Below, piece by piece: positions 1 to 5,677 of a stretch of 8,339 nucleotides of DNA (the first letter of the stretch is position 1; each line of letters starts with the position of its first letter). The DNA is taken from NCBI GenBank assembly GCA_018822065.1, contig JAHJKV010000028.1, positions 1-8,339 of the forward strand, in the 5' to 3' direction. The notes below the pieces were generated by a model. The model worked only from the letters and a program-made list of their open reading frames with translations, did not search any database and had not been told where the DNA came from. The translations under genes were made by a program, and so were the position numbers. Origin of the DNA: Pseudomonadota bacterium (GTDB lineage Bacteria > Desulfobacterota > Desulfovibrionia > Desulfovibrionales > Desulfovibrionaceae).

Positions 1-1
1 A

Positions 2-42
2 GTAAATATATATTTGCGATATGCACGTCAATATATATTTAC
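2..42. repeat. Perfect 13-bp AT-rich inverted repeat
   Basis: GTAAATATATATT (2-14) is the exact reverse complement of AATATATATTTAC (30-42), with a 15-base spacer. The left arm lies within a longer stretch around the 12-bp palindrome AAATATATATTT (4-15). It could be a binding site for a dimeric regulator, a cruciform-prone element, or part of a hairpin in the transcript of a gene that ends or starts left of the window. Its function cannot be told from the sequence. Confidence 0.75.
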
Positions 43-67
43 AAATTATTACATATATTCCGTGCAT
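21..67. repeat. 7-bp inverted repeat interlocked with the 2-42 repeat
   Basis: ATGCACG (21-27), inside the spacer of the 2-42 inverted repeat, is exactly complementary to CGTGCAT (61-67). The two pairings interlock: a hairpin loop would pair with sequence downstream of the stem, the geometry of an H-type pseudoknot if transcribed. A 10-bp palindrome, TTTTATAAAA (73-82), follows. In DNA so rich in A and T some of this may be chance, but the 7-bp arms hold most of the G and C bases of the region. Confidence 0.5.
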
Positions 68-152
68 TTGTGTTTTATAAAAGACTAAAATATGTTAAAA
101 AATTTATGTTTTACATGAATTTGATGTGACTACTAAAACATTGCTGCGCTAT

Positions 153-186
153 TGCACAACAAACATGAGTTGTGTTTGCTGTTGCA
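153..186. repeat. Imperfect long hairpin in the CBS-ACT leader
   Basis: TGCACAACAAACA (153-165) can pair with TGTTTGCTGTTGCA (173-186) across a 7-base loop, with one bulged T and one A-C mismatch. No run of T follows on either strand, so it does not look like a standard intrinsic terminator. It may be a leader RNA hairpin or a dyad binding site. Confidence 0.5.
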
Positions 187-367
187 GTGTGTCTCTTCGC
201 CCACTGTTTTGTTATTGGTTCTATGTTTCGTCAGCAATATCGGACTTTCCGGTGGCGGACGGGTAGAATGCCGCAGGGTTTTGATATATGATGGGCAACA
301 GCGATAGAGAACCACCAAGAGAACAAACCTCGCTTCTTCAGCGAAGCGGGTGACAAGAGGAGTTTGC

Positions 368-1054
368 ATGATCGTCAAGATCTGGATGGCCCGAAAGCCA
401 CTGACTTTTGGACTTGAAACCTCGGTGTTGAACGCTGCTGAGGCAATGCGCTCGCAGCAGGTGCGGCAGTTTCCGGTGATTGATGGCGATGGAGCGCTCG
501 TGGGGATCGTCTCTGACCGGGATATTCGCGATGCCATGCCGTCCAAGTTTTTGCCCGGCGGGACCGAAGAGAACGGCACTGACCTGCTCTCGCTCACGGT
601 GGCGGAAATCATGACCGTGGATCCGGTCACGGTGACGCCACTGACCGCCATGGACGTCGTGGCTGACCGCCTCGCCAAGCTCAAGGTGGGGGGGCTGCCC
701 GTGGTCGAGAACGGCACCCTGGTCGGCATCATCACCGAGGTGGATGTGTTTCGGTTTTTGACCTCGGCCACCGGTCTGGCGCGGGGTGGAGTACAGTTGG
801 CTGTGCGTCTCGAGGCCTGCCCCGGTCCCCTGGCAAATCTGCTAGCAACCCTGCGAAAACAGGACGCGCATTTCACCAGCGTGCTGACCTCGCATGACTA
901 TGACAAGGCTGGATATCGCCACGCCTACATCCGTCTGGAGAGCCTGGGAGACCATAGTATTGGATCTTTGGTGTCCTGTCTCAGCGGGGAATTTGACGTG
1001 TTGTACTACGTCTCGGAAGGAGAAGCAGTCTATTTGGAGGACGATCAGACCTGA
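368..1054 (+). CDS. CBS-pair protein with C-terminal ACT-like domain
   Basis: This is a predicted soluble cytoplasmic protein of 228 residues with two CBS domains and an ACT-like tail. CBS pairs bind adenine nucleotides, and ACT domains usually bind amino acids or other small ligands, so it is probably a small-molecule sensor with no enzyme activity of its own. CBS1 spans about residues 3-57 and ends in the typical GIVSDRDI (46-53). CBS2 spans about 78-132 and ends in GIITEVDV (120-127). The ACT-like part runs from about 142 to 220 (GGVQLAVRLEACPGPLANLL and what follows). The ATG at 368 is chosen because AAGAGGAG (355-362) lies 5 bases before it; an in-frame GTG at 350 has no such site. It ends 4 bp from the convergent receiver gene. 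The target or partner is unknown. The resemblance to AcuB-like CBS-ACT proteins is from general knowledge of the family. Confidence 0.9.
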   Translation: MIVKIWMARKPLTFGLETSVLNAAEAMRSQQVRQFPVIDGDGALVGIVSDRDIRDAMPSKFLPGGTEENGTDLLSLTVAEIMTVDPVTVTPLTAMDVVADRLAKLKVGGLPVVENGTLVGIITEVDVFRFLTSATGLARGGVQLAVRLEACPGPLANLLATLRKQDAHFTSVLTSHDYDKAGYRHAYIRLESLGDHSIGSLVSCLSGEFDVLYYVSEGEAVYLEDDQT

Positions 1055-1058
1055 GGCG

Positions 1059-1445
1059 TTATTGCTTCATGACCCTGAGTATCTTATCGCGCAGGGTCGG
1101 CGCGTTGAAGGGCTTGATCACATAGCCCGACACGCCGAGTTTGACGGCCTCCAGGATGATCTCCCGCTCCGCCTCTGCGGTGATCATGATAAAGGGCAGG
1201 GCATGAAATTTCTTGTCCTTGCGCACGAGGTCCAGCAATTCCAGGCCGGACATGACCGGCATCCTGATGTCGCACAATACCAGATCAACGGTCTGTTTTT
1301 GAAGAACTTCCCACCCTGCGGCGCCGTTTTCGGCCTCCAGGGTGTTTTTCAATCCCAGCTCGCGCAGGGTGTCGATCACGATGCGACGAATGGCGGCGGA
1401 ATCGTCCACCACCAGTATTCGCAGATATTTGTTCAGTGCAGTCAT
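1059..1445 (-). CDS. Stand-alone CheY-like response regulator receiver
   Basis: This is a single receiver domain of 128 residues with no output domain. All the phosphorylation-site residues are present: acidic pair D14-D15, phosphoacceptor D59 in LCDIRMPVMSG, T89 in MITAEAE and K111 in VIKPF. It should accept phosphate from a histidine kinase and act through protein contacts, as CheY or Spo0F types do. No kinase gene is in the window, though a cheB-like gene begins at the far right edge. Three in-frame ATGs lie close together (1457, 1451, 1445). The last is chosen because GGGA sits 6 bases before it and the protein then starts just before the first beta strand. Reading back to 1601 would only translate the AT-rich intergenic region. 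Its 3' end faces the CBS-ACT gene with a 4-bp gap and no visible terminator. Confidence 0.9.
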   Translation of the reverse strand: MTALNKYLRILVVDDSAAIRRIVIDTLRELGLKNTLEAENGAAGWEVLQKQTVDLVLCDIRMPVMSGLELLDLVRKDKKFHALPFIMITAEAEREIILEAVKLGVSGYVIKPFNAPTLRDKILRVMKQ

Positions 1446-1582
1446 TGGCATTCCCATTAAGTTCAAGTGTATCTCTATTCCAATCTGTTGTTTTTGGAAA
1501 GAGAGTGTGCAACAAACCTTTCGTTTTTTTTTGTCCATATCGATTGCCCAGAGCATATTGGACTGGACAAGAAGGCCATTTT

Positions 1583-1609
1583 TTGGCAAATATATTTGCA
1601 AAATACAAT
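1583..1609 (+). promoter_or_regulatory. Putative fic promoter with 14-bp palindromic operator
   Basis: GCAAATATATTTGC (1586-1599) is a perfect palindrome, flanked by TTTT (1581-1584) and AAAA (1600-1603), which also pair if one G is skipped. It lies between a possible -35 box TTGGCA (1583-1588) and a possible -10 box TACAAT (1604-1609). The 15-bp spacer is short. A bound dimer here would block RNA polymerase, so it is a candidate operator for the Fic gene, and perhaps for the divergent receiver gene. The promoter call is an inference; the palindrome is seen directly. Confidence 0.45.
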
Positions 1610-1657
1610 AGATTACTAATAATTTATGACAATATTATAGAAAGTTAGAGGTTGCAA

Positions 1658-2725
1658 ATGGCTAGTTCAATTATTGATGAACTTCGCCTCGACGACAGGG
1701 TGGCCATGGACCGGTTGGCTGCAGAGCTTTTCGGCGAGTCCAATGCCCTGAAGATCATTCCCTGCCTCCCCGGAACCCTTGACGAGTATCATGACGAACT
1801 GGTGGCGGCATCCATCCATGCCAGTGCAGCCCTTGCCGGGAACCCCATGCCCCTGGACGAAGCGAGCGTCGAGCTCGAGCGCAAGGTTGGTGACCCAGAA
1901 CTGCCGAGTGGGCCTACCGTGGCCCGTGCCAGGCGGGAAATTACGAACCTTGCCCTGGCTTACAAGCCCTTGCCCATCGGTCGAGTCGAGTCGTCGGTCT
2001 TCGGCGTGTCCGAGGGGTTTGTAAAAAAAGTTCAGACCGTTCTCGCCCAGGGAACGAGTCTAAGCGGGCTCGGCGACTATGTTCCCTCCACCGATGGCAA
2101 ACGGACACAGGGGCAGACCCAGGCCGAAATGCTCAGGTTGATCACCTGGATCAACGCCTCGGAGGCCACCAATCACGGCCCCCTCGTCCGGGCCGCGCTT
2201 TTTCATTATGGAATGCTCCGGCTGCGGCCTTTTGCCGACGCCAATGGGCGCACTGCCCGGTTCTTCGAAACCTCCATCCTCACGGTTGCGGGGGTACGCT
2301 TCGCATCGCTCTGGTTGCCCGTGCACTATCATCGCAACATCGATCAGTACCTTGCCTTTTGCCAGGACGAGGCCTCAAACGTCTCAGCCTTTGTGACGTT
2401 CATGCTCCACGGGGTGCGCCAGGGACTCGAGCTGGCCAGGCTGCGTTTGATCGATCCTCTACGGACCTTGGCGCTCAAGGCGTACTTCGATGCATTGCGT
2501 CACGACAAGACCGTGAAGACTCGTCTCCACCAATTGCTGCATCTGCTCATCGACCACCAGGAGTCCTTCCAGATCCGCGATCTGTATCTCCGGCAACCCT
2601 TCAAGCTGCTGTATGACGAGGTCAGTGAGCACACCACCCGCCGGGACCTCAATAAGCTTATCGCCCTCGGATTGCTGACCAAGGACGGGACGAGCTATGC
2701 ATTCAATCGCAATGCGCTGGGGTAG
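1658..2725 (+). CDS. Fic-family protein with degenerate active site
   Basis: This 355-residue protein has the build of a class II Fic protein: an N-terminal helix that would carry the inhibitory motif, a central Fic core and a C-terminal winged-helix-like region (about 300-352). Fic enzymes usually transfer AMP from ATP to a hydroxyl of a target protein. The core reads HGPLVRAALFHYGMLRLRPF, then ADANGRTAR, ending at R201. The catalytic His of the HPFx(D/E)(A/G)NGRxxR motif is therefore Arg (R190, codon CGG at 2225-2227). The D194, N196, G197, R198 and R201 positions that bind nucleotide phosphates and metal are kept. The inhibitory (S/T)xxxE(G/N) motif appears as SAALAG (56-61), with Ala60 where Glu is expected. 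AGAGG (1647-1651) lies 6 bases before the ATG; the in-frame TTG at 1652 is not favoured. I infer that classical AMP transfer is lost or changed, while nucleotide or DNA binding may remain. No small antitoxin gene is next to it. Confidence 0.88.
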   Translation: MASSIIDELRLDDRVAMDRLAAELFGESNALKIIPCLPGTLDEYHDELVAASIHASAALAGNPMPLDEASVELERKVGDPELPSGPTVARARREITNLALAYKPLPIGRVESSVFGVSEGFVKKVQTVLAQGTSLSGLGDYVPSTDGKRTQGQTQAEMLRLITWINASEATNHGPLVRAALFHYGMLRLRPFADANGRTARFFETSILTVAGVRFASLWLPVHYHRNIDQYLAFCQDEASNVSAFVTFMLHGVRQGLELARLRLIDPLRTLALKAYFDALRHDKTVKTRLHQLLHLLIDHQESFQIRDLYLRQPFKLLYDEVSEHTTRRDLNKLIALGLLTKDGTSYAFNRNALG

Positions 2726-2814
2726 CTTGTTCGCGTTAGGTCCGCTGGAGGCTCCCAAAATATCCCAAGCTCGCACGTCATCCCAGCCAACCAGCCGAGA
2801 GTGAACCGAACCGA

Positions 2815-4098
2815 CTACCCCACGCGGGGGAGTTCGTGCCAGGCGGTGGTGTAGCGCGGGGATTTCCTCAGCTGGCGCATGCTCCAGGGGCGACCCAGGC
2901 CGGTGGCGGCGTATTGCAGGGTACTTCTGCCGAAGCGGTCATTGATGCGGTCCAGGCAGGTCATGAGGGTGGTGTCGCGGTCGTCGGTATTGGGCGGCAG
3001 GTTGAGCAGGCTGAGCTGGCGGGTTGCCTTGGGCTCGATTCCGGCCAGCATGACCCCGGCTTTTTTGTAGTTGTAGCCGGGTTTGTAGATGTCGTTCAGG
3101 AGGCTGTGGGCGGCCTTGATCAGGGTGGGGGTGTGGTCGGTGCCCACGGAGAGGGTCATGGCCCTGGCATTGGCGTACTGGAGTTCCATCTTGTGGGGAT
3201 TGGTGAGGATGAACACCTTGACCCAGGAGGCCACAGAGCCTTGGCCGCGCAGTTTTTCTGCAGCGCGGGAGACATAGGCGGCCACGGATTCGAGCATTTC
3301 AGTTCGGCTGGAGACCGGGCGGCCAAAGGAGCGGGAGCAGAGCAGCGACTTGCTTGAGGGCGGCGCGAGTTCTAGCTCGAAGCAGGGGATGCCACGGAGT
3401 TCCATGGCGGTCATCAGCCCGGTGACGGTCATCTTTTTTTTGAGCCAATCATCGGGCAGGCGGGCGAAGTCGAGGGCCGTTTTGACCCCGTGGCGGCCGA
3501 GTTTGTTGACGGAGCGTCGACCGATGCCCCAGACGTCGGCCACGGGCAGCCAGGCCAGGATGTCGTTCATGCGGGGATGGTTTGTGAGGTCGAACACGCC
3601 GTCGAACTTGGCGTATTTTTTGGCGATCCTGTTGGCTATCTTGGCCAGGGTCTTGGTCGGGCCCACACCGATAGATATGGGGATGCCTGTCCAGCGGAAG
3701 ACCTTTTGGCGCAGGGTCTGGCAGTGCGTTTCGGTGGAGTCGGGCAGGCCTGCGAGGTCGAGAAAGGCTTCGTCGATGGAGTAGATTTCCGAGCGCGGGG
3801 CGCTCTCGCCGAGGATGGACATGACCCGCTGGCTCATGTCGCCGTAGAGGGCGTAGTTGGAGGAGAAGACGCGGACGCTGTGGCGGCGGAAAAAGCCTTC
3901 GCGTTTGAAGGCGGGTTCGCCCATCTGGACGCCCACGGCCTTGGCCTCGGGGGAGCGGGCTATGACGCAGCCGTCGTTGTTGGAAAGCACCACCACGGGC
4001 ACGCCCTTGAGGGAGGGGTCGAAGACCCGCTCGCAGGAGACGTAGAAGTTGTTGCAGTCCGCCAGGGCGTAGCAACGGGTGGGGTGGGGGCGGTTCAT
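2815..4098 (-). CDS. umuC: UmuC-type Y-family DNA polymerase (Pol V catalytic subunit)
   Basis: The product is an error-prone translesion polymerase. In known systems UmuC joins two cleaved UmuD subunits to copy past DNA damage. The protein is 427 residues, close to the 422 of E. coli UmuC. Catalytic acids are D14 in ALADCNNFY, and D109 and E110 in YSIDEAFLDL; Y19 is at the steric-gate position. The nucleotide-contact stretch SNNDGCVIARS is at 39-49. A helix-hairpin-helix-like part, VWGIGRRSVNKLGRHGV, is at 189-205. The little-finger domain follows. QLSLL at 361-365 matches the beta-clamp binding motif seen in Y-family polymerases. The conserved tail PRYTTAWHELPR (414-425) is also present. 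The start ATG overlaps the umuD stop by 4 bases (4095-4098), so the two are translationally coupled. It is convergent with the Fic gene across 89 bp in which I see no clear terminator. Confidence 0.96.
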   Translation of the reverse strand: MNRPHPTRCYALADCNNFYVSCERVFDPSLKGVPVVVLSNNDGCVIARSPEAKAVGVQMGEPAFKREGFFRRHSVRVFSSNYALYGDMSQRVMSILGESAPRSEIYSIDEAFLDLAGLPDSTETHCQTLRQKVFRWTGIPISIGVGPTKTLAKIANRIAKKYAKFDGVFDLTNHPRMNDILAWLPVADVWGIGRRSVNKLGRHGVKTALDFARLPDDWLKKKMTVTGLMTAMELRGIPCFELELAPPSSKSLLCSRSFGRPVSSRTEMLESVAAYVSRAAEKLRGQGSVASWVKVFILTNPHKMELQYANARAMTLSVGTDHTPTLIKAAHSLLNDIYKPGYNYKKAGVMLAGIEPKATRQLSLLNLPPNTDDRDTTLMTCLDRINDRFGRSTLQYAATGLGRPWSMRQLRKSPRYTTAWHELPRVG

Positions 4099-4544
4099 AC
4101 CTTGTGGATCACGTAGGTCACCCGGCCCCAGAGTTCGAAGTCTGTTTCCTCTGTGATCTCGATGGGGTCGAAGTCCGGGTGTTCTGGAGACAGGACAAAT
4201 TTAGTTCCACTGCGACCCAGGCGCTTGACGGTAAGTTCACCGTTAACCGAGGCGATGACCACATCGCCGGGGCCTGGCTGGGCGGCACGGTCCACTACCA
4301 GCAGGTCGCCGGAGTTGATGCCTGCTCCGCGCATGGACTCGCCGTGGGCACGGACGAAAAAGGTGGCCTGGGGGTGGCGGACCAGGAGTTCGTTGAGGTC
4401 GAGTTTGCGGTCGATGAAGTCGTCTGCCGGAGAGGGGAACCCGGCGGCGACCTCGGCCAGGAACAGTGGCAGTTCGAGGTTCGAGCTGGGCTCGAAGCCA
4501 AGAAATTCCAGGCCATTGGTGATGCGTGCTTTGTGAGCTTGCAT
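4095..4544 (-). CDS. umuD: UmuD, self-cleaving Pol V subunit
   Basis: This LexA/S24-type serine peptidase of 149 residues cuts off its own N-terminus on RecA filaments and then, as UmuD', activates UmuC. The cleavage site is Ala34-Gly35 in EVAAGFPSPADDF; E. coli UmuD has Cys-Gly there, while LexA has Ala-Gly. The nucleophile is Ser70 in AHGESMRGAG and the general base Lys107 in ELTVKRL. All of these are shifted by 10 from the E. coli numbers (24/25, 60, 97), so the extra length is at the N-terminus. It begins 2 bases after the stop of the DUF6941-type gene and overlaps umuC, so it is inside the operon rather than behind its own promoter. Cleavage itself is inferred from the residues. Confidence 0.96.
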   Translation of the reverse strand: MQAHKARITNGLEFLGFEPSSNLELPLFLAEVAAGFPSPADDFIDRKLDLNELLVRHPQATFFVRAHGESMRGAGINSGDLLVVDRAAQPGPGDVVIASVNGELTVKRLGRSGTKFVLSPEHPDFDPIEITEETDFELWGRVTYVIHKV

Positions 4545-4546
4545 GG

Positions 4547-4957
4547 TTACTGCGTCTCTTTGGGCTGTTGCAGGAAGACATGCAGAGGCATCTGGGCGGC
4601 CACGGTGCGCTTGTCGCCCTGCATGACGGAGATGACGACCCTGTGTCGTCCCTCGGTCTGGACCTTGAGACCGGGCAGGTGAAAATTGAGTTTGTGCAGG
4701 GAGGCTCCGGTGGGGGCCACGTCGTTTTTGCCGAGCACCTCTTTTTTGCCGTCCGGGGTGACCAGGGTCAGCCCTACGGTAAAGGTCTCCTGGCTACGGG
4801 GTTCGAGTTCCCAGAGGGTGGCCACAAAAAAGGGCGGGACGGCTGCGGGCAATTTGGGCACGGTGCCGTGCTCGAAAACCTTGATGTAGGAGGCGCTGCC
4901 GGATTCGCGGTCGACGATGATGTCGGTGCAGATCAAGCTGTACAGAAGTTTGGGCAT
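4547..4957 (-). CDS. DUF6941-like hypothetical protein
   Basis: This is a 136-residue predicted cytoplasmic protein of unknown function with no signal peptide or membrane segment. The opening MPKLLYSLICTDIIVDRESG, followed by a beta-rich body (VPPFFVATLWELEPR, FTVGLTLVTPDGKK, HRVVISVMQGD), recalls the DUF6941 family, whose members start with a similar strand and form a single beta-sandwich-like domain. This assignment is from memory of the family and is moderately sure. The gene lies 13 bases after the stop of the exported repeat protein and 2 bases before umuD. The short sequence AAAGAGAC occurs before its ATG and again before the umuD ATG, probably as a weak ribosome binding site in both. 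Its position directly before umuDC suggests co-expression with the polymerase, not necessarily a shared function. Confidence 0.8.
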   Translation of the reverse strand: MPKLLYSLICTDIIVDRESGSASYIKVFEHGTVPKLPAAVPPFFVATLWELEPRSQETFTVGLTLVTPDGKKEVLGKNDVAPTGASLHKLNFHLPGLKVQTEGRHRVVISVMQGDKRTVAAQMPLHVFLQQPKETQ

Positions 4958-4970
4958 GGTTCAGTCTCTT

Positions 4971-5675
4971 TTACTGTCTGGTTATGGTGAACGTGCCGCT
5001 GGACCAGTCGCTTTGCCAGCGGCCGGAAATGGTGCGTCTGTTGTCGGAGACGAGGCCGGTGTGGACCACGGCGCGTCCTGCCTCGTGCATGGTGAACGTC
5101 ACCTGACCACGGGGGTTCACGCTGCCGTCAAAGAGGGCCTCGGCTGTGGAGCCCGGATAGCGTATCTTTCCGGTCAGCTTGCCTCCCGAGAAGCTTTTCA
5201 TGGTGCATTCCGCAGTGTGCGGCGGGGCACCGGGTTCCAGGAAAACATAGGTCCACTTGCCGGTGAGTCCGGGGTAGACGGATTTTTCGGGCACACGTTC
5301 CAGGGTGAAGGTGCCGGGTCCGGTGGGTTCCTTGTACCAGCCGTTGATGCTTTGGCCTGACTCGGAGAGGGTTCCCTTGTGGTCGAGGGAGAGGTTCTCG
5401 CGCAGGACCGTGAATTCCACCTGCCCGCCAGGCTTGACCTTGCCCTGCATGGTGTCGATGACCTTGCGCCCGCGCAAGTGGTAGGAGGCCTTCCCGGTGA
5501 AGGTCGAGCCATCTTCCTCTATGCTGCAGGGAGCGGTCACGGCCAGGCCGTCCGGGGTGCGGTAGGAAAATATCCAGTGTCCGCCGAGGCCAGCCAGGGC
5601 TGAACCGGCGACCAGAAGCACGAGGGCCGCAGCCAGGATGACCGGGAGAATCTGTTTGAGCCGGAAGCGGGTCAT
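4971..5675 (-). CDS. Exported protein with two tandem beta-rich repeats
   Basis: The product is a 234-residue protein of no family I can name. Residues 1-28 look like a signal peptide: basic MTRFRLKQ, a hydrophobic stretch, then a SALA cleavage site before GLGGHW. The mature part is two copies of an approximately 95-residue domain, at about 29-127 and 136-233. Both follow the pattern GLxGxW, one Cys in the second strand (APCS; AECT), FTGK or LTGK, GxVxPxGQVxFT, an H-x-G stretch, SINGWY or TISGRW, and a closing GTFTxxR. The rhythm suggests small beta-barrels or sandwiches of lipocalin or avidin type, which is an inference. The ATG at 5675 is chosen because AAGGAG (5688-5683) lies 7 bases before it; a GTG at 5681 would lie 1 base after that site. 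The gene starts 2 bases after the aldolase stop, so it is probably coupled to it. Confidence 0.85.
   Translation of the reverse strand: MTRFRLKQILPVILAAALVLLVAGSALAGLGGHWIFSYRTPDGLAVTAPCSIEEDGSTFTGKASYHLRGRKVIDTMQGKVKPGGQVEFTVLRENLSLDHKGTLSESGQSINGWYKEPTGPGTFTLERVPEKSVYPGLTGKWTYVFLEPGAPPHTAECTMKSFSGGKLTGKIRYPGSTAEALFDGSVNPRGQVTFTMHEAGRAVVHTGLVSDNRRTISGRWQSDWSSGTFTITRQ
4977..5591 (-). repeat. Tandem duplication inside the exported protein gene
   Basis: Codons for residues 29-127 (5591-5295) and 136-233 (5270-4977) encode two diverged copies of one domain, joined by a short linker, VPEKSVYP. The match is clear in protein but not obvious in DNA, which points to an old duplication rather than a recent or unstable one. 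Confidence 0.8.
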
Positions 5676-5677
5676 GG

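Larger units (their letters stand above)
1..367. other. AT-rich non-coding leader before the CBS-ACT gene
   Basis: I see no convincing gene here. The long minus-strand reading frame that crosses bases 133-876 is mostly antisense to the CBS-ACT gene and has no domain I recognise. The first 130 bases are very AT-rich and contain several inverted repeats, listed separately. From about base 235 the composition rises toward the genome average. A small hairpin, CGCTTC (331-336) with GAAGCG (343-348), lies just before the ribosome binding site of the next gene. I could not place a convincing sigma-70 or sigma-54 promoter. A TATATG stretch at 285-290 is a possible -10 box but has no good -35 partner. 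Confidence 0.6.

Noticed and set aside
133..876. Long minus-strand open frame of 247 codons
   Set aside because: It is antisense to the well-supported CBS-ACT gene, rich in Ser, Arg and Thr as expected for a shadow frame in GC-rich DNA, and has no recognisable domain or ribosome binding site.
1583..1600. Sigma-54-like promoter TTGGCA...TTTGCA
   Set aside because: The GG and GC elements are 11 bases apart instead of the strictly kept 10, and the match follows from the palindrome at 1586-1599.
1446..1601. 52-residue N-terminal extension of the response regulator
   Set aside because: It translates AT-rich intergenic DNA, resembles no domain, and receivers normally start within about ten residues of the first beta strand.
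2726..2814. Bidirectional terminator between fic and umuC
   Set aside because: I searched for GC-rich stems followed by T runs on both strands and found only a 1-base-loop GGAG/CTCC and a direct repeat CCAGCC, neither convincing.
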